From: Nitrospirota bacterium
GTDB taxonomy: Bacteria; Nitrospirota; Leptospirillia; Leptospirillales; Leptospirillaceae
Length of the DNA: 64,000 nucleotides
Direction of reading: 5' to 3'
NCBI GenBank assembly: GCA_021801345.1
Contig: JAJYYA010000021.1
Span: 1-64,000 of the forward strand
In this document: positions 48,406 to 60,609 of the stretch, piece after piece
Numbering within the stretch: position 1 is the first letter of the stretch
How the letters are laid out: every line of letters starts with the position of its first letter
The notes under the pieces: model-generated
Database searches by the model: none
The model's input: the letters and a program-made list of their open reading frames with translations, nothing else
Told to the model about the DNA's origin: nothing
Translations under genes and position numbers: made by a program

Positions 48406-50553
48406 TTATCGATGGTCGGTGCTGCGTCTGACCGAGTACAAAATGCTGTGGGGTATGTGCAGGGATAAGCGTTTTCCCCTTTCGGGCTGAGACGTTCCCT
48501 CTTGAGGAGAGGTCTTTTTCCCTCTTCTTTCGGAGAGCGTTCCCAGAGCATGAAACACCATGAAAATGGATGCGACCGACCAAGCCTGAATCCGGCAGGA
48601 TGTCGGGTAGGGAAGGGGGGAAGAGTCTTCCTTCTCACGAGAAAAACCGCAGTAGAGTTCGGGCGCCCGTTCGCCAGGAAAGGATGAAAGTGCCGAGAAA
48701 TAGCCGCGAGCAAGGAGGGAGGCTTCTCTTAAAAATCCGTACCTTGAAAAACCTTCAAGGATGATAGCGTTGTCGTGAGGCCAGACTGAACCGTTGTGGT
48801 AGGAGACCGGGTTGTAGCGGGGTTCTCGGGAGCCGATCGTTCTGATGCCGAATCCGGAAAACATGTCGTCTTGCATCAGCTCCTTTGCCGTTATTCGGGC
48901 AAGCTTCTGCTCCGCGATCCCGGTAAATAGAAGGTGACCGGCGTTTGAGCTTCGTACTTCGCAGGGGCGGCCCTTTCCATCGATGGCCAGCGAGAACATT
49001 CCGATCGCGTCGCTCCAGAAAAGGGCATTGAAGAGCTTTTTCAGATCGCGGGCCTTCCGGGTATAGGTGGCGCTTCCGGTGCGGTCCCCGCGGGCGCCAA
49101 GGACAGCGGCATATCCCCGGTAGGCCATATAGAGGTATCCCTGGACCTCTGCAAGGGCAATGGGATGGGGAGCGATCTGTCCGTCGTCGTGGAAGACCGA
49201 GTCGCTCGAGTCTTTCCAGCCTTTCTGGATAAGACCCCCTTCGGTGTCGCCCGAGTAGACAAGAAATCCTGAGGAAGGATCGATCCCGAAGTTCTCAATC
49301 CAGCCCATGGCCCGGTCAAGAGCCGGACCGATTCGGGAAAGGAAGCGGCGATCACCTGTTTTGTCAAGGTAGGCTGCAGATAAGGCGACAAAAAGAGGCG
49401 TTGCATCGACCGATCCGTAGTAAGAGGAGAAGGGGACAGAGGGATCATGCGCCGCTTCTCCGAGGCGAAATTCGTGGAGGATCTTTCCGGGTTCGGAGTC
49501 CCGAAAGTTGTCTCGTGTTTTTGCCTGGTGAGCGGCAAGAAAGGCGAGGATCGACTTCGCGAGAGCGGGGTAGGCCCAGAGGGTGAAGAATCCTGTCAGC
49601 AGAGAATCCCTGCCGAATGGGGTCGAGAACCAAGGGATGCCGGCATAGGGAAAGGGTCCGGAAGGCTGGGGGGAAAGAAGGATTCGGAGATCCCGGAGAG
49701 CATTGTTCCGCCATCGGTCAAAGGGAAATCCTTCCCCTTCAATCCTTGCCCAGCGGGAGCGGAATGCCTTGTCTTTTCTGCTGTCCTGAGCCTCCCTCCG
49801 GGCGATGGTGTCGGCGATCAGGAAAGATTTCGGCGGAAAGCTTCTCCCCGTATCCTGGAAGAGAGTTGAGACCCGAAATGACGCGTATCCATAAGCAGGG
49901 ATCCTGATGTGTCCCTCGAAGCCCTTTGACGTGGGAAAAAGGTGGGGCTCGTGGACGATGATGCAAGACTCCCTTCGTATGCTGTCCTCGCAAACACAGG
50001 AAAGGAGGAGAGAATTGTCTTTTTCTGACAGTTTTTTCTCGACCGTGTGCACAGGCCAGTGGGAGCGTATCCCACGGATATCCATGATATCCCTGAAGTC
50101 GGCGTCGATCTGCAAGGAGACGGGGAGAGTGATCTCGTGCATTCCGTGATTGTCGATGCGGATTTCGTCTTCGAGCCCGTTCGGAGCGCAAAACCGGTTA
50201 TGGAGGACGAGGAGAGGGCCGTCCACGACGGAAGGAGAGCTTTCATTTTCGTTCATTTCGGGTGTGATGGAGGGGCCGAGTCGGATGACGGAAAAAGAGA
50301 ACGGGCTGTCTTGATTGCCTCCGTCCGTGAGGGGAGTGATCGGGAGCGGTTCCATTCCGGAAACCCTAAGACTGAGCCGGGAAAGATAGCGCATTCCCTT
50401 CCAGTAAACACCGTGGAAGGCTGTGCGGTCGGCATCGACCTCCATCGCATTGCCCCAGATTCCGGAGAGATCGCCATTTTTAAAGAGATGGTCGTTCGGG
50501 GTGAGCGTCAGAGGGATTTTCTGTCTGAGATCCTTGCGGCTGCCTTCGTTCAT
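48406..50553 (-). CDS. Amylo-alpha-1,6-glucosidase / glycogen debranching enzyme
   Basis: This 715-residue protein has an N-terminal beta-rich debranching domain (residues about 15-250, YLSRLSLRVSG and similar) and a C-terminal (alpha/alpha)6-barrel. The barrel carries PWFSTPFGRDSLLTG, KILHEFRLGEAAHDPSVPFSSYYGSVDATPLFV and NPVSYHNGSVWPHDNAII, the signatures of bacterial GDE-type glucosidases. Removal of alpha-1,6 branches from glycogen-like glucans is the family function. It is the last gene of the biotin operon, overlapping bioF by four bases, which is an odd functional pairing. The last 30 residues are rich in Ser, Arg and Lys and not conserved. Confidence 0.87.
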   Translation of the reverse strand: MNEGSRKDLRQKIPLTLTPNDHLFKNGDLSGIWGNAMEVDADRTAFHGVYWKGMRYLSRLSLRVSGMEPLPITPLTDGGNQDSPFSFSVIRLGPSITPEMNENESSPSVVDGPLLVLHNRFCAPNGLEDEIRIDNHGMHEITLPVSLQIDADFRDIMDIRGIRSHWPVHTVEKKLSEKDNSLLLSCVCEDSIRRESCIIVHEPHLFPTSKGFEGHIRIPAYGYASFRVSTLFQDTGRSFPPKSFLIADTIARREAQDSRKDKAFRSRWARIEGEGFPFDRWRNNALRDLRILLSPQPSGPFPYAGIPWFSTPFGRDSLLTGFFTLWAYPALAKSILAFLAAHQAKTRDNFRDSEPGKILHEFRLGEAAHDPSVPFSSYYGSVDATPLFVALSAAYLDKTGDRRFLSRIGPALDRAMGWIENFGIDPSSGFLVYSGDTEGGLIQKGWKDSSDSVFHDDGQIAPHPIALAEVQGYLYMAYRGYAAVLGARGDRTGSATYTRKARDLKKLFNALFWSDAIGMFSLAIDGKGRPCEVRSSNAGHLLFTGIAEQKLARITAKELMQDDMFSGFGIRTIGSREPRYNPVSYHNGSVWPHDNAIILEGFSRYGFLREASLLARGYFSALSSFPGERAPELYCGFSREKEDSSPLPYPTSCRIQAWSVASIFMVFHALGTLSERRGKKTSPQEGTSQPERGKRLSLHIPHSILYSVRRSTDHR

Positions 50554-51677
50554 GAGCCCTTCTTTTCTTTGGGAGTGAGGATGTCCTCAATGGCCGAGAG
50601 CACTGTTTCGTCCCAGCTGGTGTTGACGGAGAGCCGGAGAGTCTCTTCGCCCTGAGAAACTGTGGGATAGGTCAAAAGCGGAAGATGAAAGCCCCTGAGG
50701 GCCATTTTGTTTGAAAGTTCGGACAGGTGTGCGGGATCTCCCGTGAGGGCGATGATGGGGGAGTCGCTCTCCCGTCCGGTCAGTCGGCATTGCCAGTATC
50801 GGCTGGACTCCTGGAGACTCTCCACACGTTTGGGAGAGTGTTCGATGAGACTCAGGGCCTCGAGGGAGGCGGCAAGGACGCCCGGGGGAAGGGCCGTCGT
50901 GTAGATCAGTGTGCGCGCCACCGAGGCCAGGAGTTTTTCGGCCCTCTCCGAGAGAACCGCAAATCCGCCGAGGCTTCCCAGAGCTTTTGAAAAGGTGCCC
51001 GTCACAATCATATGATCTGGGTCGAAGGGGAGGTCTTGCTGCTCGAGTCCTCCCCTCCCGCTTTTCCCCATCGTTCCCGTCGCGTGAGCGTCGTCGATGA
51101 CAAGGAGTCCTCCCGTCATTGCGACGATCTCGTAAAGCTCCCGGAGGGGAGCCCTATCACCCTTCATGCTGAATACGGACTCTGTGACAATGATCGGTGC
51201 CCGGGCGGGATGTTTTTTCAGGAAGTCCCGGACAAAGTCCCAATCGTTGTGCGGGTAGACGATCCTCGTGGCTTTCGTCAAACGCATGCCGTCGATCAGG
51301 GAGGCATGGTTGTCCTCATCGGAAAAGATCATGCCGGAGGGCTCTCCGACAAAGGACATGACGGCCAGGTTGGCGTGGTATCCGGATGAAAAGAGAATCG
51401 CCTTTCCCGCCCCGCTGGTTTTGAAGCGGGCCGTGGATTCCTCGAGGGCTCCGTTTAGGACATGGTTTCCGGAGAGGTATCGGGAGCCGGTTGCCCCTGT
51501 CCCCGACTCCCGTATCGCCCGGATGGAGGCCTCGATCACTTGCGGGTGCCGGGAGAGGCCCAGGTAATCGTTGGAGGAAAGGGAGCGAAGATGGGGGGGC
51601 GGAAGGGTTTTCAGGCGCACATCTCTTTTCGGAAAACGATAGGCTTCCCCGGGATGTTTTTTTCTGTCCCCGCTCAT
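50550..51677 (-). CDS. bioF: 8-amino-7-oxononanoate synthase
   Basis: BioF condenses pimeloyl-CoA with L-alanine in biotin synthesis. The 375-residue PLP enzyme shows SSNDYLGLSRHP, GTGATGSRYLSGN, SSGYHANLAVM, DDAHATGTMGKSGRG and the PLP lysine in TGTFSKALGSLGG. It overlaps bioW upstream and the debranching-enzyme gene downstream, each by ATGA, so translation is coupled along the operon. Confidence 0.95.
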   Translation of the reverse strand: MSGDRKKHPGEAYRFPKRDVRLKTLPPPHLRSLSSNDYLGLSRHPQVIEASIRAIRESGTGATGSRYLSGNHVLNGALEESTARFKTSGAGKAILFSSGYHANLAVMSFVGEPSGMIFSDEDNHASLIDGMRLTKATRIVYPHNDWDFVRDFLKKHPARAPIIVTESVFSMKGDRAPLRELYEIVAMTGGLLVIDDAHATGTMGKSGRGGLEQQDLPFDPDHMIVTGTFSKALGSLGGFAVLSERAEKLLASVARTLIYTTALPPGVLAASLEALSLIEHSPKRVESLQESSRYWQCRLTGRESDSPIIALTGDPAHLSELSNKMALRGFHLPLLTYPTVSQGEETLRLSVNTSWDETVLSAIEDILTPKEKKGS

Positions 51678-52513
51678 CGACCGATCTCTCGGATCCTTGC
51701 CGAGGGAATCGTCCGGAGGGGGGGATCCGTGAAGGGGAGAGGGGCCGGGAGAAGCTGCGAGGAGAAAAGCACCGGCGTCTTTCGAAGAAATGCGACGAGA
51801 GAGGGAATATCGGCACCCTCCCGGACAAGATAGATGCGCCCTCCGGTCGGAAGATCGGGGGGTTTGATGAAGGGGATCCGAACATAGCCTGTTGTCCGGG
51901 AGGCGAGATAGCCTGTCTGGTAGGAGGGGTCGTCGGAGGCGCAGATCTCGAGGAGGATCGGTTCGGCCATAAGAACCTTGCTCGAGAGGATCAGTGCATC
52001 GACAAAGCGGTGACTGGGAGGGGGAAGGTGTCGGTCGACCGTTTCGCCAAGGATTCTTCTCAGGGTCGGCCGGCAGCCCATATGGGTTGTTCTTACTCCC
52101 TCGGCTTGGGTATCCGCGAGAATCTCCCCGTTCTCCCCGACGAGTAGCGCTCCGTTTCGCGAGGAGCGACCGAGAATCTCCCGGTCGAAGACTTCGAGGA
52201 TGCGGGAGGCTGCGGCCGGAGAGAAAAGACTGGAAAGAATGCTCAGAAGAGACTTCCGGGTCTCTTCCGGCCCGGAGCTGTCCAAGGCTCTTACCGGCAG
52301 AAGGCGGCCATCGACGATCTCGGAGGGGAGGACCGGATCGATCGTCAGGATCTGCTGGGCGTGGGCCCCGTCTGCCGGCAAAGCAAAAAGTCTCGTTCCC
52401 AGCCTGATGAGGGCCTCTGAGTATTCTTCGGCAGGAACAAGGTCCTCCCCTCCGGAAAGATGGCGGCCGTCCTTGTGGATCCGCATCCTGATGCTGAAGT
52501 ATGCGTCAGTCAA
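51674..52513 (-). CDS. bioW: 6-carboxyhexanoate-CoA ligase (pimeloyl-CoA synthetase)
   Basis: BioW activates pimelate to pimeloyl-CoA, the substrate of BioF. The 279-residue protein begins YFSIRMRIHKDGRHLSGGEDLV, matching the family's SIRMRAS...HISGAE start, and contains GVRTTHMGCR and RTTGYVRIPFIK. It has a TTG start eight bases inside bioB. Its presence means pimelate, rather than a BioC/BioH-made pimeloyl-ACP, feeds the pathway. The source of free pimelate (BioI or BioZ-like enzymes) is not in the window. It is somewhat longer than typical (about 230-260). Confidence 0.9.
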   Translation of the reverse strand: MTDAYFSIRMRIHKDGRHLSGGEDLVPAEEYSEALIRLGTRLFALPADGAHAQQILTIDPVLPSEIVDGRLLPVRALDSSGPEETRKSLLSILSSLFSPAAASRILEVFDREILGRSSRNGALLVGENGEILADTQAEGVRTTHMGCRPTLRRILGETVDRHLPPPSHRFVDALILSSKVLMAEPILLEICASDDPSYQTGYLASRTTGYVRIPFIKPPDLPTGGRIYLVREGADIPSLVAFLRKTPVLFSSQLLPAPLPFTDPPLRTIPSARIREIGR

Positions 52514-53543
52514 CGCCGGCAGTCATGGGAGAAAGAGGGTGGGGAGGAACAAGATCAAAGCCCAGATCGCGGATCATCCGGATGTCGAGATCGGGAGAGC
52601 GGCCCGAACGGGTCAGATAGTTTCCGATCATGACACCATCGGCTCCGTGAGAGAAGATTTCGGTGTGCCGGTCGCCCAATGCCTGAATCCGTCCTCCGCA
52701 GACGCGGACCTCCCGCTCAGGAAAGAAGAGGCGGCATACGGCGACGATCCGGAGCGCCTCATCGGCTCCGATTGTGGCGGAGGCGCCAAAAAGAGGCGTT
52801 CCCGCAATCGGCACGAGGAAGTTGAGGGGGATCGAATCGACCTCGAGCTCCCGGAGAAGCCCAAAGAGAGAGACTCTGTCTTCATTGCCCTCTCCCACGC
52901 CGAAGATGCCGCCGGAACAGACCGATATGCCGGCCTCTTTGGCCTTCCGGACCGTGGCGATCCGCTCGTCGTAGGAGTGGGTGGTCACGATTTTCGGGAA
53001 GTGGTTTCGGGAGGTTTCGAGGTTGTGATGGAGTCGGTCGAGTCCTGCTTCCTTCAGGATGCTGACGGTTTCGCCGGAGACAGAGCCGAGAGTGGCGCAG
53101 GACCAGAGGCCGAGTTCGGAGTGCATTCGGCCAAGCGCCTCCTCCACCACGCGAAGTTCGACAGGATTCTCAAGACTTCGGCCGCTTGTGCCGATACAGA
53201 ATCTGCGGGTTCCGTTCTGCTGCGCGGATCTGGCCGCCCCTACGATCGCCTCGGAGGCCAGGATGTCATATGTGGGAGCGATGGTCCGGAAATGGGTCGA
53301 CTGGGCGCAGAAGTGGCAATCTTCGGAGCAGGCTCCGGATTTGGCGTTCATCACGGTGCAGGGATCGATCGTCTTGCCGCGAAAACTCTCCCGAACCCGG
53401 TCGGCGCCTTCTTTGATGACCGGGGAAAACTCTTCCGGAAGAGACATGAGCCAGAGTGCCTGGTCTTGAGAGATTCCAACTCCCTCGATAGAGGACTGTG
53501 CACACTCCTCTATCTGGTCAAGAATATGGGTTTCGTTCGTCAT
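52506..53543 (-). CDS. bioB: Biotin synthase
   Basis: This radical SAM enzyme inserts sulfur into dethiobiotin. The 345-residue protein has the cluster motif SGACSEDCHFCAQS, plus the auxiliary-cluster region and LNFLVPIAGTPL, GGRIQALGD and GADGVMIGNYLT. The start at ATG 53543 follows AGGAAAGGA; a longer upstream frame is unconserved. First gene of bioB-bioW-bioF-debranching enzyme, with a putative promoter at 53664-53692. Confidence 0.96.
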   Translation of the reverse strand: MTNETHILDQIEECAQSSIEGVGISQDQALWLMSLPEEFSPVIKEGADRVRESFRGKTIDPCTVMNAKSGACSEDCHFCAQSTHFRTIAPTYDILASEAIVGAARSAQQNGTRRFCIGTSGRSLENPVELRVVEEALGRMHSELGLWSCATLGSVSGETVSILKEAGLDRLHHNLETSRNHFPKIVTTHSYDERIATVRKAKEAGISVCSGGIFGVGEGNEDRVSLFGLLRELEVDSIPLNFLVPIAGTPLFGASATIGADEALRIVAVCRLFFPEREVRVCGGRIQALGDRHTEIFSHGADGVMIGNYLTRSGRSPDLDIRMIRDLGFDLVPPHPLSPMTAGVD

Positions 53544-53663
53544 GGGTTTTGATCCTTTCCTGCCTTTGGCAGATATCGTCGTCCGACGTCGACAAGGTCG
53601 AGATTTGAGGGGAGCTCCAAAGGCGCGTCCGGTCCTCCGGGGGCTTTCGGAAGTTCCCTTGCA

Positions 53664-53692
53664 ATTTAGCCTAATTTTCCGAAAAATTCCAA
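53664..53692 (-). promoter_or_regulatory. Putative bioB promoter
   Basis: On the minus strand TTGGAA (53692-53687) and CTAAAT (53669-53664) are separated by 17 bases, about 120 bases before bioB. The match is moderate. The AT-rich spacer includes ttttcggaaaa, a small palindrome-like element that could be an operator. Confidence 0.45.
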
Positions 53693-53771
53693 TCCTCGCG
53701 GCCAGGACTCTTCGGCGGGGCGGGCCCATTTTTTCCTCATGTTCGTGGGGGGCTCTGGACTCCGTGAATTC

Positions 53772-53800
53772 TTGACAGGATGGAGGGGCGGGATTACTAT
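53772..53800 (+). promoter_or_regulatory. clpC promoter
   Basis: TTGACA (53772-53777) is perfect and TACTAT (53795-53800) follows after 17 bases. It lies about 60 bases before the clpC start. The fit to sigma70 suggests basal housekeeping expression. Confidence 0.75.
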
Positions 53801-53859
53801 TTTTATGAGGGAAGTTGTCATTCGACGATTCCGTTTGAGTCAAATTCAGGAGCCCTGCC

Positions 53860-56301
53860 ATGATGGACAAATTTACGGAAAAGGGACGCAAGGTCATTAT
53901 CATGGCCCGCGAAGAGGCCGAGAAGCATCAGAACGACTATCTGGGAACGGAGCATATCGTTCTTGCCCTGATCGGCGATCAGGAGGGTGTCCCGGTGGCG
54001 GTCCTCAAAAGGATGGGGCTCACCCCCGACCAGGTCCGGATGGAGATCGAGCGCAATCTTCTGAACGGGACGGCGACGCTGACCTTCGGAGAGCTGCCTC
54101 TTACCCCCCGGGTCAAGCGCGTGATCGAATATGCCGTCGATGAGGCCCGGCTTCTGGGCCATACCCATATCGGAGCGGAGCATCTTCTCCTTGGTGTTCT
54201 GCGGGAAGAGGACGGGATCGGAGGAAAGATCCTTCGGGCCTTGGGTTCGAACCTTCTTGCCGCCCGCCAGCTGACGGCCAGCCTTCTCAAGAAGGCCGGA
54301 TCCGGTTCTGTTCGGGAAAAGGAGCGCAAGAGCGGAACTCCCGCTCTCGACGAATTCGGCCGGGATCTCACCCAGATGGCGGCCGACGGCCATCTCGATC
54401 CGGTCATCGGCCGTCACGACGAGATCGAGCGGGTTCTTCAGATCCTCGGACGAAGAACGAAAAACAACCCCGTCCTCATCGGAGAGTCCGGAGTCGGGAA
54501 GACGGCAATCGTCGAGGGGCTGGCCCAGAAGATCGTCAATGGGGAGGTTCCCGACAACCTTCTGAACAAGAGGGTCGTGGCGCTCGACCTCGGCTCCCTC
54601 GTGGCCGGGACAAAGTACCGAGGCCAGTTCGAGGAACGGCTCAAGGTCGTCATGAAGGAGGTCGTGACCGCCGGCAATATCATCGTCTTTATCGACGAGC
54701 TTCACACCTTAGTCGGTGCCGGCGCGGCCGAAGGGTCGATCGATGCTTCCAATATGCTCAAGCCTGCGCTTTCCCGCGGCGAGATCCAGTGCATCGGGGC
54801 CACCACTCTCGACGAGTACAGAAAATACATCGAAAAAGACGGCGCTCTCAAGCGACGCTTCCAGCCGATCTATGTCAACGAGCCTCCCGTGGATGAGGCC
54901 GAACGGATCATCCTTGGCCTTCGGGACCGCTACGAGGAGCACCATGGCGTCGTGATCACCGACGATGCCGTACACGATGCCGTTGTTCTTTCGGAGCGCT
55001 ATGTCACCGACCGGTTTCTTCCGGACAAGGCGATCGATATCATCGACGAGGCAGGGTCCCGCGCAAAGCTCAAGAGCTTCTCCCTTCCGCCCGAGATCAA
55101 AGAGCTCGATGCCATCCTCAAACGCTCCATGAAGGGCAAGGAGCAGGCGATCCGCCAACAGAACTTCGAGGAGGCGGTTCGATTCAGAACCCAGGAGGAT
55201 ATTCTCAGAAAGCAGATCGAAGAGGAGAAGGTCAAGTGGAAGAACCTCCAGGAACAGAACAAGCCCGTCATCGGAGGTGAGGAGGTCTCGGTTATCGTCT
55301 CCAAGATGACGGGAATTCCTCTTTACCGGATCGAGGAAGGCGAAAGCGAACGCCTCCTCAAGCTCGAGGAAGAGTTGCACCGGAGGGTGGTGGGGCAGGA
55401 CGAGGCGATCTCTGCGGTCGCCCGGGCCATCCGGCGTTCGCGGGCGGGAATCAAGGGGGAGAAGCGGCCGATCGGCTCCTTTATCTTCCTCGGACCCACA
55501 GGCGTCGGCAAGACCGAGCTTGCAAGAACGCTGGCCGATGTCATGTTCGGAAACGAAGATGCGCTGATCCGGGTCGACATGTCGGAGTATATGGAGCGCT
55601 TCAATGTCTCCCGTCTCACCGGGGCGCCTCCGGGATATGTCGGCTATGAAGAGGGCGGACAGCTCACGGAGAAGGTTCGTCGCCGGCCCTATTCCGTCAT
55701 TCTCTTCGACGAGATCGAAAAGGCTCATCCCGATATGTTCAACGTCCTCCTGCAGGTTCTCGACGACGGGTTTATTACCGACAGTCTGGGCCGCAAGATC
55801 GACTTCAAGAATACCGTGCTCATCATGACCTCCAATCTTGGGGCCCGGGCCATCGAAAAGGACGGATCCTTGGGCTTTGCCCGGGGGGCGGGCGAGGTTC
55901 GTGAAGAGTTTATCAAGAGCACGATTCAGGACGATCTCAAGCGGACCTTTAATCCGGAGTTTTTGAACCGGATCGACGAGATTGTGGTCTTCCACCCCCT
56001 CGACGACAAGCAGCTCGAATCCATTGTCGATATTCGGATCGAGGAGCTCAACCTGCGTCTGGCCCCCAAGGGGATCCTCCTTGAGATCGATCCCGAGGTC
56101 AAAAAGTGGCTGGTCAAGGAAGGCTATCAGGCCAATTACGGAGCCCGCCCCATGCGGCGCGCCATTCAGCGGCACATCGAGGATCGGCTCTCGGAAAAGG
56201 TTATCTCCGGAACCATTCATCCCGACAAGAAGATCCGGGTCGTTTTGCGGGAGGGGCAGCCCGTTTTTATCGAGGAAGACGCCCTGGCGTCTGTCGTCTG
56301 A
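53860..56301 (+). CDS. clpC: ATP-dependent Clp protease ATPase subunit ClpC
   Basis: This Hsp100 unfoldase feeds substrates to ClpP. The 813-residue protein has a duplicated Clp-N domain (residues 1-145), AAA-1 with GESGVGKT, a middle domain with a UVR-type segment ([23 protein letters not shown]), AAA-2 with GPTGVGKT and the C-terminal D2-small domain. The UVR motif and the lack of a long coiled-coil middle domain separate it from ClpB. It has the sequence of a ClpC rather than ClpA. clpP and an mcsAB/ctsR system are not in the window. Confidence 0.96.
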   Translation: MMDKFTEKGRKVIIMAREEAEKHQNDYLGTEHIVLALIGDQEGVPVAVLKRMGLTPDQVRMEIERNLLNGTATLTFGELPLTPRVKRVIEYAVDEARLLGHTHIGAEHLLLGVLREEDGIGGKILRALGSNLLAARQLTASLLKKAGSGSVREKERKSGTPALDEFGRDLTQMAADGHLDPVIGRHDEIERVLQILGRRTKNNPVLIGESGVGKTAIVEGLAQKIVNGEVPDNLLNKRVVALDLGSLVAGTKYRGQFEERLKVVMKEVVTAGNIIVFIDELHTLVGAGAAEGSIDASNMLKPALSRGEIQCIGATTLDEYRKYIEKDGALKRRFQPIYVNEPPVDEAERIILGLRDRYEEHHGVVITDDAVHDAVVLSERYVTDRFLPDKAIDIIDEAGSRAKLKSFSLPPEIKELDAILKRSMKGKEQAIRQQNFEEAVRFRTQEDILRKQIEEEKVKWKNLQEQNKPVIGGEEVSVIVSKMTGIPLYRIEEGESERLLKLEEELHRRVVGQDEAISAVARAIRRSRAGIKGEKRPIGSFIFLGPTGVGKTELARTLADVMFGNEDALIRVDMSEYMERFNVSRLTGAPPGYVGYEEGGQLTEKVRRRPYSVILFDEIEKAHPDMFNVLLQVLDDGFITDSLGRKIDFKNTVLIMTSNLGARAIEKDGSLGFARGAGEVREEFIKSTIQDDLKRTFNPEFLNRIDEIVVFHPLDDKQLESIVDIRIEELNLRLAPKGILLEIDPEVKKWLVKEGYQANYGARPMRRAIQRHIEDRLSEKVISGTIHPDKKIRVVLREGQPVFIEEDALASVV

Positions 56302-56311
56302 CTCTTCCTGC

Positions 56312-57316
56312 ATGATTCTGGCTCTCGAAACATCCTGCGACGATACCTCTGTGGCCCTGGTCGACATGACCGGGGCCCTTCTTTTTCATCGCTCCCTTTC
56401 CCAGATTCCCCTGCATGCGCCTTTCGGGGGGGTGGTTCCAGAACTGGCCTCCCGCACCCATGCCTTGCATCTTCCCGCCCTCGTGGAGGAGTGCCTTCGC
56501 GAAACCGGGCGGACACTCTCCGACCTTTCCGCCTGCGCCCTGACGATTGGTCCGGGGCTATCGGGAGGTCTTCTTGCGGCCATCGCCTATCTGAAGGGAG
56601 TCGGTTTCGGAACGCGCCTACCTCTTGTGCCGGTTCACCATGTCCGCGCCCACCTTCGCGTGGCCGCAAACTCTCCGGATGAGATCCTTCCGGGCTCTCT
56701 TGGGCTTGTCGTCTCCGGTGGCCACACCCATCTTTATCGCATCGATCTCTGGCCCAATCTTGCGCTTCTGGCCCGAACCACCGACGATGCGGCCGGAGAG
56801 GCCTTCGACAAGGGGGCCAAGGCCATGGGGCTTCCCTACCCCGGAGGTCCCGAGATCGAGCGTCTGGCGTCCGGTTATACCGGGCGGACCGAACGCCTTG
56901 TCCGGGCGATCCACACTCCCGCCCCTTTCGACATGAGCTTTTCTGGGCTCAAGACGGCCTTTGTCGCTCTTGTTGGCCGGGAGGGGTCCGATCCGGAAAA
57001 GCGGCCCTTTCTGGCCGCCTCCTGCCAGGGAGCGATCATCGGCCATCTTATCGACCGTCTGGGCAAATCTCTGAGCCATTATCGGCCCCCGGCCCTTTTC
57101 GTGGGGGGGGGCGTCGCGGCCAACGGGGCCTTCCGAAGAGCACTCGAAGCCCTGTGCGGAGATTTGGGGGTTCCCCTTCGGGTGGCGCCTCGCCCCCTTT
57201 GCGGCGACAACGCAGTTATGGTAGCTTTGATGGGTTTGGAGCTATTCCGGGAAGGAAATTTTTGTTCGTTCCCCTATGACGAGATTCGCCCCCGTCCGCG
57301 GTGGGACGAGGATTAG
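56312..57316 (+). CDS. tsaD: tRNA N6-adenosine threonylcarbamoyltransferase
   Basis: TsaD transfers threonylcarbamoyl to A37 of ANN-decoding tRNAs. The 334-residue protein has an ASKHA fold with ALETSCDDTSVALVD, the metal-binding HxxxH in VPVHHVRAHL, GLVVSGGHTHL, DDAAGEAFDKGAKAMGLPYPGGP and FVGGGVAANGAFR. The start at 56312 is ten bases after clpC; a longer frame within clpC is a shadow. It ends just before argS. Confidence 0.96.
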   Translation: MILALETSCDDTSVALVDMTGALLFHRSLSQIPLHAPFGGVVPELASRTHALHLPALVEECLRETGRTLSDLSACALTIGPGLSGGLLAAIAYLKGVGFGTRLPLVPVHHVRAHLRVAANSPDEILPGSLGLVVSGGHTHLYRIDLWPNLALLARTTDDAAGEAFDKGAKAMGLPYPGGPEIERLASGYTGRTERLVRAIHTPAPFDMSFSGLKTAFVALVGREGSDPEKRPFLAASCQGAIIGHLIDRLGKSLSHYRPPALFVGGGVAANGAFRRALEALCGDLGVPLRVAPRPLCGDNAVMVALMGLELFREGNFCSFPYDEIRPRPRWDED

Positions 57317-57321
57317 ATGGA

Positions 57322-60526
<3,205 letters not shown>

Positions 60527-60609
60527 GAGATCGTTACTGAAGATAAACGCGGCTGTCGGGGCGCGTGAGATGACGTTCCGTTTTTTCACATTCCGGAGAT
60601 CACCAGATC

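Larger units (their letters stand above)
53544..53859. other. Divergent control region between bioB and clpC
   Basis: This region holds a leftward promoter for bioB and a rightward one for clpC. I saw no BirA-type operator or riboswitch. No CtsR-type heptad repeat was found before clpC. Confidence 0.5.

Noticed and set aside
53860-56301. clpC as clpA or clpB
   Set aside because: The UVR-type segment between the ATPase domains and the absence of a long middle coiled coil favour ClpC.
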